This document shows positions 1-8,575 of a DNA stretch of 47,866 nt, one piece after another. Both the position numbers and the translations under genes were made by a program. Position 1 is the first letter of the stretch. Every line of letters starts with the position of its first letter. The DNA is from an uncultured Ruminococcus sp. (GTDB taxonomy: Bacteria > Bacillota > Clostridia > Oscillospirales > Acutalibacteraceae): positions 115,841 to 163,706 of the forward strand of contig CACYTI010000012.1 in NCBI GenBank assembly GCA_902777275.1. Reading direction: 5' to 3'. The notes under the pieces are model-generated. The model was not told the DNA's origin. It saw only the letters and a list, made by a program, of their open reading frames with translations, and searched no databases.

Positions 1-272
1 AGGGTTGTGTATAGTTGAAGGGTTTTTTCAATAGTATGTATAAAAAATATAATTCTAAAAAAGAATATATAAAAATATAGAGGGTTTATAGAAAATGCCT
101 CAAACCCTACACAACCCTACACTTTAAATTTCTATATTAGAATAATGCATAGTTATGCAGGGTTTGCAGGGTTTTTCTATTGTTGTGTATAGAAAAATTA
201 TAATTCTATTATAGAATATAAAAAATATAGAGGGTTTATAGAAAACGCCTCAAACCCTGCACAACCCTGCAT
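1..272. repeat. Two copies of a 150-bp AT-rich tandem repeat
   Basis: The segments around 74-122 and 224-271 are nearly identical and lie exactly 150 bp apart; both carry AGGGTTTATAGAAAA, then GCCTCAAACCCT, then ACAACCCT. Inside each unit GGGTTGTG-type and CACAACCC-type words are inverted relative to each other, so each unit can fold into a long hairpin. No open reading frame uses it. It may be a non-autonomous element or a regulatory repeat; its left edge is cut by the window. Confidence 0.7.
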
Positions 273-278
273 AAATTG

Positions 279-926
279 TCAACTGTCCATTGACTTTCTG
301 CCGACCGCGTTTCTCTCCGCGAACTGAATCAAATTAAACAGCGAGGACGCTCCCTGCTCAAAATATCCCGAAAGAATATCGGGCGACAGGTCGAGCGAGA
401 GCTTTTCTTTTTCCATAAGCTCGACCGCTTTTTCAAGATTTATAATCATCGCGGCTGTGCTCAGACCCTTGAAACGGTTCCTGTCAAGCGCGAACATATC
501 CTGCGGATTTGACGGGTCGGCGCTGTAAATCGCCCTGAAAACCTGATATTCCGCGTTCATGAGATAGCTGCTGACCGCGTTTGCGAGATTCTTGTCACCG
601 AGCTGAGTTAGCAAATCGTAAATTATAGTTATGGTATTTGTAAGGAGCCGCTGATTTATCTGATTCATCACGCTGCTTTTCAGGTGGTGAAAATCGTCGC
701 TGTCGGGGGAGGCTCCCCGCTGCAAGGTCCTTCCGAGCAGATAATCAGCCGAAACCTCGTAATAATCCGCCGCTTTGATCAGAAAATCCATTCCGCAGGC
801 TCTAATACCCTTTTCATAATGCGACAAAAGCGCCTGAGATACTCCAAGGTCCTCAGCCGCCTGCTTTTGGCTGAGCCCCCGTTCTTTTCGCAAAAAAGTG
901 ATAATTCTGGGAAAATCATTGTTCAA
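279..926 (-). CDS. XRE-family helix-turn-helix transcriptional regulator
   Basis: The protein has 215 residues. An N-terminal HTH of the Cro/C1 type spans about residues 5-65 (LRKERGLSQKQAAEDLGVSQ followed by LLSHYEKGIR and YYEVSADYLLGRT). The remaining ~150 residues are helical and match no domain I recognise; they may sense a ligand or mediate dimers. The start is a TTG at 926, because AGAGGTG sits 8 nt upstream and no ATG is in frame. The last codons run into a heptanucleotide repeat (274-294), so the C-terminus ends in repeat DNA. It is divergent from the phosphatase gene and the shared 40-bp gap holds that gene's promoter, so it probably controls itself and its neighbour. Target unknown. 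Confidence 0.85.
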   Translation of the reverse strand: MNNDFPRIITFLRKERGLSQKQAAEDLGVSQALLSHYEKGIRACGMDFLIKAADYYEVSADYLLGRTLQRGASPDSDDFHHLKSSVMNQINQRLLTNTITIIYDLLTQLGDKNLANAVSSYLMNAEYQVFRAIYSADPSNPQDMFALDRNRFKGLSTAAMIINLEKAVELMEKEKLSLDLSPDILSGYFEQGASSLFNLIQFAERNAVGRKSMDS

Positions 927-930
927 ACTC

Positions 931-960
931 TTGACACCTCTTTCATATTAATAGTATAAT
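931..960 (+). promoter_or_regulatory. Sigma-A promoter for the histidine phosphatase gene
   Basis: TTGACA (931-936) and TATAAT (955-960) are separated by 18 bp. The site overlaps the ribosome site and start of the divergent XRE gene, so binding of that regulator here could control both genes. Confidence 0.7.
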
Positions 961-1063
961 ATATCAAATGTGGTTAGTTGCGCCTTTCGAGGCGTATCTG
1001 AATAAATATTACTTACAGTATAATTTAAATTTTACAAATTGTAAACAGCCACGGGAGAATTTT

Positions 1064-1690
1064 ATGAAATCTTATCTTATTCATTTCATTCGCCACGGCG
1101 CAATCGATGAAACCCTTTCGGGAAAATACATAGGAACGACCGACCCGCCTTTGTCGGACAAGGGCAGGGCTGCGCTGAAAGCTCTGAACAGAGAGCTTAG
1201 CTACCCTTACGCCAATGTCGTTTTCACAAGCCCGCTGAAACGCTGCGTTGAAACCTGCAAAATCATTTATCCCGATTTGGAGCCGCTTCCCATTGCCGAT
1301 TTAAGGGAATGCAATTTCGGTGAGTGGGAGGGCAAAACCGCCGCCGAGCTCAAAGACGAACCGGGTTTTCAGAAATGGTTGGCGGGCGACAACTCGGCAA
1401 AGCCGCCGAAGGGGGAGAGTAACGCCGATTTTGTGCGCCGCGTCTGCCTGATGTTTGAAAGCATAGTGGACGGACTCGTCAAAACAGGCGTCACCGAAAG
1501 CGCGATAGTCACCCACGGCGGGGTTATTATGACTCTGTTAGCGGTGTACGGTCTGCCGCAGGCAAAGCCCTTTGAGTGGAGAATGGACAACGGCTTCGGG
1601 TATTCTCTCAGAATTACGCCCATGCTGTGGCAGAGGGATAAGGTAACGGAGGTCTTTCAAAGGATCCCGCTTGATGATTCTCAAAGATAA
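1064..1690 (+). CDS. Histidine phosphatase family protein (phosphoglycerate-mutase-like)
   Basis: The protein has 208 residues. The catalytic RHG motif appears at once (IHFIRHGAIDE), followed by LSDKGRAAL, the SPLKRCVETC segment, an acidic ECNFGEWEG motif and the second catalytic histidine in IVTHGGVI. These are the landmarks of the branch-2 phosphatase superfamily, which includes the alpha-ribazole phosphatase CobC and broad-specificity phosphatases; the substrate cannot be read from the sequence and no cobalamin genes are nearby. The ATG at 1064 is chosen over upstream TTG/GTG codons because GGGAG (1053-1057) precedes it at the right distance and homology starts at MKSYLIHFIRHG. It is monocistronic, with the promoter at 931-960. 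Confidence 0.88.
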   Translation: MKSYLIHFIRHGAIDETLSGKYIGTTDPPLSDKGRAALKALNRELSYPYANVVFTSPLKRCVETCKIIYPDLEPLPIADLRECNFGEWEGKTAAELKDEPGFQKWLAGDNSAKPPKGESNADFVRRVCLMFESIVDGLVKTGVTESAIVTHGGVIMTLLAVYGLPQAKPFEWRMDNGFGYSLRITPMLWQRDKVTEVFQRIPLDDSQR

Positions 1691-1791
1691 GTAAAATATT
1701 TGTTTTTTATTTCTGATTCGGAAAAATATTATTGTATTTTTAGTATAATATTTGTTATATAGTAATCACATACAGATTGGAGCATATAAAA

Positions 1792-2862
1792 ATGGACAAC
1801 TATAAAATAACATTATTAAAAGGCGACGGCATCGGACCCGAGATCGTTGATCAGGCGGTAAAGGTTCTTGACAAGGCAGCGGAGAAATTCGGCTTCACGG
1901 TTACATATGACGAAGCTCTGTTGGGCGGCTGCGCCATAGACGCGACAGGCGTTCCGCTCCCTCAGGAAACCATAGACAAGTGCAAGGCGTCGGACAGCGT
2001 GATCTTAGGCGCGGTCGGAGGTCCCAAGTGGGATAATCAGCCGGGTAATAACCGTCCCGAGGCGGGGCTTTTGGGAATTCGCGGCGCGCTCGGACTTTTT
2101 GCTAATCTGCGTCCCTCGGTCATTTTCGGACCGCTCAAAAGCGCCTCGCCCATCAAAGACGACATCATCGGCGACAATATGGATATTATGATCGTCCGCG
2201 AGCTGACAGGCGGTATCTACTTCGGAGAACGCGGAAGAACAACGGTTGACGGCTCTCCCGCAGCGTGGGACACCGAGCAGTACACCGTCCCTGAAATTGA
2301 GCGCATAGCGCGCGTTGCCTTTGACCTTGCAATGAAGCGCGGCAAAAAGGTTACAAGCGTTGACAAGGCAAACGTTCTTGAATCCTCCCGTCTTTGGAGA
2401 GAGACCGTAATCAAAGTCAGCGCGGACTATCCCGAGGTCGAGCTTAACCATATGTATGTCGATAACTGCGCCATGCAGCTTGTACGCAACCCGAAGCAGT
2501 TTGACGTTATCGTTACCTCAAACATTTTCGGAGACATTCTCTCGGACGAAGCTTCAATGATAGCGGGTTCTATCGGAATGCTCGCCTCGGCAAGTCTTTC
2601 GGACGGCAAGCTCGGTCTTTATGAACCGATCCACGGCTCTGCTCCCGACATCGCGGGCAAAAATATAGCCAATCCGCTTGCCACCATTCTTTCGGTAGCC
2701 ATGATGCTCCGTTACTCTTTCAACCGTCAGGACGCTGCGGACGCCATTGAGGAAGCCGTGGCAAGTGTGCTCGAAAACAACCGTACTCCCGATATTTACG
2801 AGGAAGGAATGAACAGGGTGAGCTGTGAGGAAATGGGAGACCTCGTTTGCGCCCGGCTCTAA
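1792..2862 (+). CDS. leuB: 3-isopropylmalate dehydrogenase
   Basis: LeuB oxidises and decarboxylates 3-isopropylmalate with NAD in cytosolic leucine synthesis. The 356-residue product is the normal size. The N-terminal [11 protein letters not shown] motif, the substrate loop with [20 protein letters not shown], the LTGGIYFG motif and the C-terminal [14 protein letters not shown] nucleotide-binding segment are all present. The ATG at 1792 follows TTGGAG by 9 nt; an in-frame TTG at 1777 lies within that ribosome site and is unlikely. A TATAAT sits at 1744-1749. No other leu gene and no T-box leader is visible beside it, so it is separated from the rest of the pathway. The downstream gene starts 8 nt later and may be co-transcribed. 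Confidence 0.96.
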   Translation: MDNYKITLLKGDGIGPEIVDQAVKVLDKAAEKFGFTVTYDEALLGGCAIDATGVPLPQETIDKCKASDSVILGAVGGPKWDNQPGNNRPEAGLLGIRGALGLFANLRPSVIFGPLKSASPIKDDIIGDNMDIMIVRELTGGIYFGERGRTTVDGSPAAWDTEQYTVPEIERIARVAFDLAMKRGKKVTSVDKANVLESSRLWRETVIKVSADYPEVELNHMYVDNCAMQLVRNPKQFDVIVTSNIFGDILSDEASMIAGSIGMLASASLSDGKLGLYEPIHGSAPDIAGKNIANPLATILSVAMMLRYSFNRQDAADAIEEAVASVLENNRTPDIYEEGMNRVSCEEMGDLVCARL

Positions 2863-2870
2863 GGTGAAAT

Positions 2871-3599
2871 ATGGAACTGTATGATATGCACTCACACATT
2901 CTGCCTGATTTTGACGACGGCGCCAAAGACGTTGAAACCGCTTTGGAACTGATCGATCTGCTCCGCAAACAGGGTGTGCGCAATATATGTCTTACTCCTC
3001 ATTATTATACTGATGAAATAAGTTACGAAAAATATCTCGAAAAACGTCAGATAGCCTTTGAAAAATTTAAGCCGTTCATACCCTCGGACATCAATATTGT
3101 CTTGGGCAGCGAGGTTTACGTAACCGATTATCTGTTTAACAACGATGACATTTCAGGAATAACCTACGGCAAATCCCGCTACATACTCACTGAGTTTCCG
3201 TACAATATAACTCTTTCGGACCAAAACCTGAAGCAGTTCTATATGCTGACTCAGAACTACGGTCTGCACCCTGTTATTCCTCATGTTGAGCGCTATAATT
3301 ATTTGATCAGCCACCCCGAAACGATAGAGCAGCTTCAGGAGATCGGCGTCATCATTCAAACAAACATTTCAAGATACGCAAACAACGTTTCTGCCTTTAA
3401 AAGGCGCAAGCTGCTCAAATACATCAGCCAAGGACTTATTGATATCTTAGGCAGTGACGCTCATTCGCTGACTCACAGCTCGCCTGTAGTTTATACCGAG
3501 GCTATAGATAATATAGCGAAAAAATGCGGCGAGCACGCTGTTGAACGCATGATGAAGAAGTCCGCCAGGATTTTCAGGAAAGCTCTCGGCGAGCCGTAA
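2871..3599 (+). CDS. CpsB/YwqE-family PHP-domain tyrosine-protein phosphatase
   Basis: The protein has 242 residues and opens with the PHP metal-binding signature DMHSHILPDFDDGA. Further likely metal ligands are LTPHYY, GSEVYV, VIPHVERY and the late GSDAHS. This arrangement is that of the manganese-dependent tyrosine phosphatases CpsB, CapC and YwqE, which remove phosphate from bacterial tyrosine kinases that control capsule export. No capsule genes or tyrosine kinase lie here, so its substrate is uncertain. It follows leuB by 8 nt with AGGTG as the ribosome site, so co-transcription is likely. The family call is firm, the role is inferred. Confidence 0.88.
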   Translation: MELYDMHSHILPDFDDGAKDVETALELIDLLRKQGVRNICLTPHYYTDEISYEKYLEKRQIAFEKFKPFIPSDINIVLGSEVYVTDYLFNNDDISGITYGKSRYILTEFPYNITLSDQNLKQFYMLTQNYGLHPVIPHVERYNYLISHPETIEQLQEIGVIIQTNISRYANNVSAFKRRKLLKYISQGLIDILGSDAHSLTHSSPVVYTEAIDNIAKKCGEHAVERMMKKSARIFRKALGEP

Positions 3600-3652
3600 A
3601 AGTGATTGCTTTCAATTAATTTCGATAAATATTAATAAATTTAAAAAAATAC

Positions 3653-3681
3653 TTGCATTTTTGGAAGAAGTGTAGTATAAT
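3653..3681 (+). promoter_or_regulatory. Sigma-A promoter of rpmE
   Basis: TTGCAT (3653-3658) and TATAAT (3676-3681) have an optimal 17-bp spacer and lie 36 bp upstream of the rpmE start codon. Confidence 0.8.
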
Positions 3682-3717
3682 CGATATGTTAATTGTGTAA
3701 ACAGGTAGGTGAAAAGA

Positions 3718-3921
3718 ATGAAAGAGAAAATCCATCCTAAGTATGGGCAGACAACAATTACTTGTGCTTGCGGTAATGTTATCGAAACAGGTTCAACCAG
3801 AAAAGATATCCGTGTTGAAATTTGTTCCAAGTGCCATCCTTTCTACACAGGAAAGCAGAAGCTTGTTGATACCGGCGGACGTGTTGACAGATTTAAAAAG
3901 CGTTTCAACATCACAAAATAA
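3718..3921 (+). CDS. rpmE: 50S ribosomal protein L31 (zinc-binding type)
   Basis: L31 lies on the large subunit near the central protuberance and bridges it to the small subunit. The 67-residue product starts [10 protein letters not shown] and has the two CxxC-like knuckles (CACG at residues 16-19 and [13 protein letters not shown]), so it is the C+ form that holds zinc, and not the zinc-independent paralogue made under zinc starvation. The ATG at 3718 is preceded by AGGTAGGTG; a GTG at 3709 lies inside this ribosome site. It has its own promoter and terminator, so it is a single-gene unit. Confidence 0.97.
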   Translation: MKEKIHPKYGQTTITCACGNVIETGSTRKDIRVEICSKCHPFYTGKQKLVDTGGRVDRFKKRFNITK

Positions 3922-3936
3922 TCTTTTGCAACTCAT

Positions 3937-3966
3937 AAAGCGGCACTTGTGTGCCGCTTTATTTTT
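3937..3966 (+). terminator. Intrinsic terminator of rpmE
   Basis: A perfect 10-bp stem (AAAGCGGCAC / GTGCCGCTTT) with a TTGT loop is followed by ATTTTT. Confidence 0.9.
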
Positions 3967-4007
3967 CGGCAGCGTGACGGCAACATGATGTTGCATCCAT
4001 GGCGCCT

Positions 4008-4287
4008 TTGGACAGATTCATATTAACAGGACTTCCGTTAACGGCGCGTCTGAACGAGATAGATTTTTTAAACTTTAGGCAATGTGAGGTTGTGCTAAGG
4101 GTGCCTTTTTAAATTTGACATTAACCGAATATCCATAAACAGTAACTCCGTCAATTTAATAGAATATAAAAATGTTTTCTTAATATTTGTAGGGACAGCC
4201 CTTGCGGCTGTCCGGCAGTAAAGGAAGACGTATACCAATCAGTTTTAGCGTTTGATAGTACAGAAATGTTATTTTGGACAGATTCAT
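4008..4287. repeat. 280-bp non-coding block bounded by a direct repeat
   Basis: TTGGACAGATTCAT occurs at 4008-4021 and again at 4274-4287. Between them there is no credible gene, but GGGACAGCC-CTTGC-GGCTGTCC (about 4192-4212) forms a strong hairpin. The copies could be target duplications around an inserted palindromic element. This block fills most of the gap between rpmE and the YigZ gene. Confidence 0.5.
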
Positions 4288-4331
4288 TACAAGGTTGTTT
4301 TTAAGCTTTTGGCAGCAGGAGGTGTTTTAGT

Positions 4332-4967
4332 ATGTCAGATGATTATAAAACCGTAAAAAAAGAGGCGTCGGACGAATTCACCGAGAAGCGTTCGCGCTTT
4401 ATAGGCTGGTGCAAGCCCGTCAAAACCGAGGAGGAGGCGACGGCGTTTATAAACGAAAAACGCTCAAAGCATTGGGACGCGCGTCACAATGTCTACGCCT
4501 ACGCTCTGCGCGAGGGCAACCTAAAGCGTTACAGCGACGACGGAGAGCCGTCGGGCACTGCGGGAATGCCCGTGCTTGACGTTATCCTGAAAAACGGTCT
4601 GACCGACGTTTGCGTTGTTGTAACGCGCTATTTCGGCGGGATTCTTTTAGGAACAGGCGGCTTGGTGCGCGCCTACTCTCAGGCTGCAAAGCTCGCCGTT
4701 GAAGCGGGGGAGATCGTTCTAATGGAAAAGTGCGCCCTCTGCTCCCTGAGCTGCTCCTATAACCGTTACGGCAAGGTTTCCGCCATTGTCGCCGAGCATT
4801 CCGCGGGCTTGGACGACACGGTTTATGAGGCGGACGTGGTGCTTAAATTTCACATAAAGCCCGATAAGCTTCCGCTGCTCTCAAAAAAGCTTGCCGACGC
4901 AACCTCGGGAGAAGTGACAATAAACACGAAATCAGAGGGCTTTTTTCCTTGTTCACCGAAGGATTGA
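4332..4967 (+). CDS. YigZ/IMPACT family protein
   Basis: The protein has 211 residues. The N-terminal UPF0029 (Impact) domain is recognised by KRSRFIGWCKPV, the KHWDARHNVYAYAL motif, SDDGEPSGTAGMP and VVVTRYFGGILLGTGGLVRAYS, which are hallmarks of the family. A DUF1949-type domain fills the C-terminal third. Bacterial members such as E. coli YigZ are linked to translation or RNA binding by structure only; the function is not established. The start has AGGAGGTG 8 nt upstream. It stands alone between non-coding DNA and dnaG. Confidence 0.92.
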   Translation: MSDDYKTVKKEASDEFTEKRSRFIGWCKPVKTEEEATAFINEKRSKHWDARHNVYAYALREGNLKRYSDDGEPSGTAGMPVLDVILKNGLTDVCVVVTRYFGGILLGTGGLVRAYSQAAKLAVEAGEIVLMEKCALCSLSCSYNRYGKVSAIVAEHSAGLDDTVYEADVVLKFHIKPDKLPLLSKKLADATSGEVTINTKSEGFFPCSPKD

Positions 4968-5095
4968 TGATTTTCCGATTATGATTTTGAGTTTTTTCCT
5001 TATTTTTCAAATTTTTTAAAATAATTAAAAGGTATTTTGCGAATAACTGCGAATAAAGTATATAGAAACCGATTATAACAATACCGGAGCGTCAA

Positions 5096-6862
5096 ATGAA
5101 ATTCACCGAAAGCTTTTTACAAGAACTTAAAATGCGCAATGAGCTTGCTGATGTTGCCGCTTCTTACGTCAGCCTTAAACGAAGGGGCAGAAATCTGATT
5201 GGCTTATGTCCGTTTCACGGCGAAAAGACCCCGTCCTTCAACATCTATACCGAGGACAATCACTTTTATTGCTTCGGCTGCGGCGCGGGAGGCGACGTGA
5301 TTTCATTTATAATGCGCATTGAAAACCTCGATTATGTCGAGGCGGTAAAATATCTGGCTCAGCGCGCGGGAATGGATCTTCCCGAAAACTCCTACGACGA
5401 CAGTATGTCGCGGCTGCGCAAGCGTATTTTTGAGGCGAACCGCGAGGCGGCGCACTTCTATTACAAGTCGCTTTATCTGCCGGTCGGCAGGGAAGGGCTC
5501 GACTACTTTCACTGCAGAATGCTCAGCGACAGAACGATAAGGCATTTCGGTCTGGGCTTTGCCGATGACGACTGGACTTCCCTTACAGCCCACCTTAAAT
5601 CGCTCGGCTTTTCCGAAAACGAGCTTGTCGCGGCTAATTTAGCGGTTCAGCGGCGCAGCGGCAACGGAGTTTACGACCGTTTTACAAACCGCGTTATGTT
5701 CCCGATAATCGACCCGCGCGGCAACGTTATAGCCTTCGGCGGCAGGATAATGACCGACCAAAAGCCGAAATATCTCAACACCGCCGACACGCCTGTTTTT
5801 AAAAAGAGCGAAAATCTGTTTTCTCTGAACAACGCGAAGAACTCCGGCAGCCGCACTCTGCTTTTATGCGAGGGCTACATGGACGTCATCGCCGTGAATC
5901 AGGCGGGCTTTTCAAACGCCGTTGCGACGCTCGGCACCTCGCTTACGACCGAGCAGGCTATGCTGATGAAGCGGTACGCCGACGAGGTTATCATCTGCTA
6001 TGACGCTGACGAGGCGGGGCAGAAGGCTACCTCCCGGGCGATACCTATTCTGCGCGATGCGGGGCTTGTTATCCGCGTCCTGACGATTCCGAACGGCAAG
6101 GACCCCGACGAGTTTATCCGTTCCAAGGGAGCCGACGGTCCCGCGGCATTCGCCGCCGTCATCGAACGCAGCGGCAACGACATTGATTACCGCCTGCAAA
6201 AGCTTCGCGGCGAATTCAACCTTGAAACGTCTGACGGCAAGGTTGCATATCTTGAGGCGGCTTCCAAAATAATAGCTTCCGTCGTCAGCCCTATCGAGAG
6301 AGACGTTTACGCTTCAAAGCTCTGCAAGGAGTTTGAAATCGACAAAACCGCCTTCAACGCGCAGCTTCAAAAGCTTGACAAAAGCCGTTCGCGCGAGGAA
6401 AACCGCAGGCAGCAGCAAAAAATCCGCGCCGAATTGAGCGGCACCGCCGACCGTTTTGACGCAGACAGGGCAAAGGAGCGCCGAAGCTCCTCGGCTGAGG
6501 AAGCGCTTGTGGTGTATTTAGTCAACAATCCCGACTCATGCGATTATATTTCCTCGGAAATATCGCCCGGGCAGTTTAAAAACTCCCTGATGCGGCGCTA
6601 TTATGAATATTTCCTTGAAAGAATTAAAAGCGGCAAGGATCCTTTGAATAATACAACCGCCGACTTTTCGCGGGAAGAAAACAACCGCGTTTACAAAATG
6701 CTCACAAAATACGCCGGAGTAGCCCAAACAAAGCAGACTCTCGGCGAATATATAAAAGTCATACGTGAGGAAAGCGCAAAGCCAAAGCGCGGCGACGTTG
6801 AAAAAATGTCGGGCGACGAGCTTAACGCTTACCTTGAAAAGATAAGGAATTCCAAAAAGTGA
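5096..6862 (+). CDS. dnaG: DNA primase
   Basis: DnaG makes the RNA primers for lagging-strand synthesis together with the replicative helicase. The 588-residue protein has the CHC2 zinc finger near residues 39-65 ([11 protein letters not shown] and [11 protein letters not shown]), the RNA polymerase core with [19 protein letters not shown], and the TOPRIM metal site ([12 protein letters not shown], then [12 protein letters not shown]). The C-terminal helicase-binding part, from about residue 440, is highly charged and diverged as usual. The rpoD start codon lies 14 nt downstream, giving the classic dnaG-rpoD operon. A weak promoter (TTGCGA near 5037, then TATATA) may drive it. Confidence 0.97.
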   Translation: MKFTESFLQELKMRNELADVAASYVSLKRRGRNLIGLCPFHGEKTPSFNIYTEDNHFYCFGCGAGGDVISFIMRIENLDYVEAVKYLAQRAGMDLPENSYDDSMSRLRKRIFEANREAAHFYYKSLYLPVGREGLDYFHCRMLSDRTIRHFGLGFADDDWTSLTAHLKSLGFSENELVAANLAVQRRSGNGVYDRFTNRVMFPIIDPRGNVIAFGGRIMTDQKPKYLNTADTPVFKKSENLFSLNNAKNSGSRTLLLCEGYMDVIAVNQAGFSNAVATLGTSLTTEQAMLMKRYADEVIICYDADEAGQKATSRAIPILRDAGLVIRVLTIPNGKDPDEFIRSKGADGPAAFAAVIERSGNDIDYRLQKLRGEFNLETSDGKVAYLEAASKIIASVVSPIERDVYASKLCKEFEIDKTAFNAQLQKLDKSRSREENRRQQQKIRAELSGTADRFDADRAKERRSSSAEEALVVYLVNNPDSCDYISSEISPGQFKNSLMRRYYEYFLERIKSGKDPLNNTTADFSREENNRVYKMLTKYAGVAQTKQTLGEYIKVIREESAKPKRGDVEKMSGDELNAYLEKIRNSKK

Positions 6863-6875
6863 AAGGAAAGATACT

Positions 6876-7970
6876 ATGGCACAAGAAAAAAGATCGCTTT
6901 TCAAAGAGCTTGTTGAACTGGGAAAGCAAAAGGGACAGCTCACAAACCAGGACATTTTAGACGCTATCGGCGAGCAGGACTTTGACCCCGAAAAGCTTGA
7001 AAAGCTGTATGACATGATTGAGGCTCAGGGTATCGAAATAGTCGAGGATTTTGACGACCTTAAGCTTGACGACATCGACATCACGATCGACGACAACAAG
7101 GATGAGGACAACCCCACCCCCTCGGGAGAGCAGAGCATTACGATTGACGACCCCGTAAAGGTCTATCTCAAGGAGATAGGCAGGGTGCCGCTTCTCTCGA
7201 GCGAGGAAGAGATCGACTTGGCTATCCGCATTCAGAACGGCGACGTGGCGGCAAAGCAGCGTCTTTCCGAAGCCAACCTCCGCTTGGTCGTTAGCATAGC
7301 AAAGCGTTATTTAGGCAGAGGAATGCAGTTCCTTGACCTTATCCAGGAGGGCAACCTCGGCTTGATCAAGGCTGTTGAAAAATTCGATTACACCAAGGGC
7401 TTCAAGTTCTCAACCTACGCCACATGGTGGATCCGTCAAGCTATAACCCGCGCTATCGCGGATCAGGCGCGCACGATCAGAATTCCCGTTCACATGGTTG
7501 AAACCATAAACAAGGTAAAAAAGGTGCAGAGCCAGCTCCTTCACCAAAACGGTCACGAGCCTTCTCCCGATGAAATCGCGGAAGAGATCGATATGCCCGT
7601 TGACAAGGTTCGCGAGATAATGCGCGTTGCTCAGGAGCCTGTTTCGCTTGAAACCCCGATAGGCGAGGAGGAGGACAGCCACTTAGGAGACTTCATTCCC
7701 GATAACGACGCCCCCGCGCCTGCCGACGCCGCTTCTCACACCATGCTGCGCGAGCAGCTTGCCGACGTGCTTTCAACACTTACCCCGCGTGAGGCAAAGG
7801 TGCTCAGACTGCGCTTCGGTCTTGAGGACGGCAGAAGCCGCACGCTTGAGGAGGTGGGCAAGGAGTTCAACGTTACAAGGGAGCGTATCCGCCAGATCGA
7901 GGCAAAGGCGCTCAGAAAGCTCCGACATCCCAGCCGTTCAAGAAAGCTAAAGGACTATCTTGATTATTAA
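6876..7970 (+). CDS. rpoD: Primary sigma factor (sigma-70/SigA)
   Basis: This is the housekeeping sigma factor that directs RNA polymerase to promoters. The 364 residues hold a short region 1.1, region 1.2 with [20 protein letters not shown], region 2 with [20 protein letters not shown] and [17 protein letters not shown] (the -10 recognition helix), region 3, and region 4 with the [23 protein letters not shown]. The length is typical of Firmicutes SigA, with no large non-conserved insert. GAAAGGAAAG precedes the ATG. The promoters I see in this window (TTGACA, 17 bp, TATAAT) fit its expected specificity. Confidence 0.97.
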   Translation: MAQEKRSLFKELVELGKQKGQLTNQDILDAIGEQDFDPEKLEKLYDMIEAQGIEIVEDFDDLKLDDIDITIDDNKDEDNPTPSGEQSITIDDPVKVYLKEIGRVPLLSSEEEIDLAIRIQNGDVAAKQRLSEANLRLVVSIAKRYLGRGMQFLDLIQEGNLGLIKAVEKFDYTKGFKFSTYATWWIRQAITRAIADQARTIRIPVHMVETINKVKKVQSQLLHQNGHEPSPDEIAEEIDMPVDKVREIMRVAQEPVSLETPIGEEEDSHLGDFIPDNDAPAPADAASHTMLREQLADVLSTLTPREAKVLRLRFGLEDGRSRTLEEVGKEFNVTRERIRQIEAKALRKLRHPSRSRKLKDYLDY

Positions 7971-7987
7971 TATTCCGGAGCAGAATT

Positions 7988-8356
7988 ATGATTGGTTTTG
8001 AAGAATGCGCCGCAATGCTTGATGAAATCGCCGACGCCATGCCGTATGAGCTTTACCGCGACTTGAACGGAGGAATAAGTGTTGTGCCGGAGCACAAATA
8101 CCATCCCGTTGCGCGCAACAATGATCTGTACATTTTAGGCGAATATAAGCAGGATCTGATCGGCAACTCGATTGTCCTGTATTACGGCTCCATAGCCCGG
8201 GTATACGGCTGTCTCCCGCGCGAAGAGTTCTACAAAAAGCTTGAACATATCCTCCACCACGAGGTTCGCCACCACAACGAGTATTTGGCAGGCTCCGAGG
8301 ACTTGGAGCTCTGGGACGACGAACAGATTTTAAAATACCTTAACCGCAATAAATAA
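7988..8356 (+). CDS. Small putative zincin (HExxH) protein
   Basis: The protein has 122 residues. Near residue 95 it has HHEVRHHNEYLAG, which contains HEVRH, an HExxH zinc-metallopeptidase motif; a short acidic tail with a further glutamate follows. It is much smaller than classical proteases and resembles the short metallopeptidase-like proteins (PF06262-type) seen in many Gram-positive genomes, whose activity is unproven. There is no signal peptide or membrane segment. It begins 17 nt after rpoD with GGAG as the ribosome site and ends before the terminator at 8391, so it is probably the last gene of the dnaG-rpoD transcript. Confidence 0.72.
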   Translation: MIGFEECAAMLDEIADAMPYELYRDLNGGISVVPEHKYHPVARNNDLYILGEYKQDLIGNSIVLYYGSIARVYGCLPREEFYKKLEHILHHEVRHHNEYLAGSEDLELWDDEQILKYLNRNK

Positions 8357-8390
8357 AGGGAACCTCTGACAATTCCCTAAACAGTACATA

Positions 8391-8421
8391 AAAAACACGT
8401 GGGCAAAACCTGCGTGTTTTT
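8391..8421 (+). terminator. Intrinsic terminator after the dnaG-rpoD transcript
   Basis: AAAAACACG pairs with CGTGTTTTT across a short loop, and the 3' arm itself supplies the U-tract. Confidence 0.75.
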
Positions 8422-8463
8422 GCTTTATGGAGAACTGCCGCGAAAAACGCGGTTATTGGGATA

Positions 8464-8492
8464 TGGACAACGCCTCTGTCATGTGATATAAT
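8464..8492 (+). promoter_or_regulatory. Promoter of the two-component operon
   Basis: TGGACA (8464-8469) and TATAAT (8487-8492) are 17 bp apart, about 85 bp upstream of the kinase start. Confidence 0.65.
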
Positions 8493-8575
8493 ATAATTCA
8501 ACAAATTATTCATCATATATAATCGGATTTTTATACAAATGCAAACCGCTGTTGTAAGACGAGAGAAGTGACAGA

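Noticed and set aside
1-272. Telomere-like AGGGTT/AACCCT words
   Set aside because: The words are few, mixed with other sequence and embedded in a 150-bp unit; a bacterial repeat is the better reading.
1691-1791. T-box or leucine leader before leuB
   Set aside because: The 100-bp gap is AT-rich with a TATAAT box and lacks T-box motifs or a Leu-rich leader peptide.
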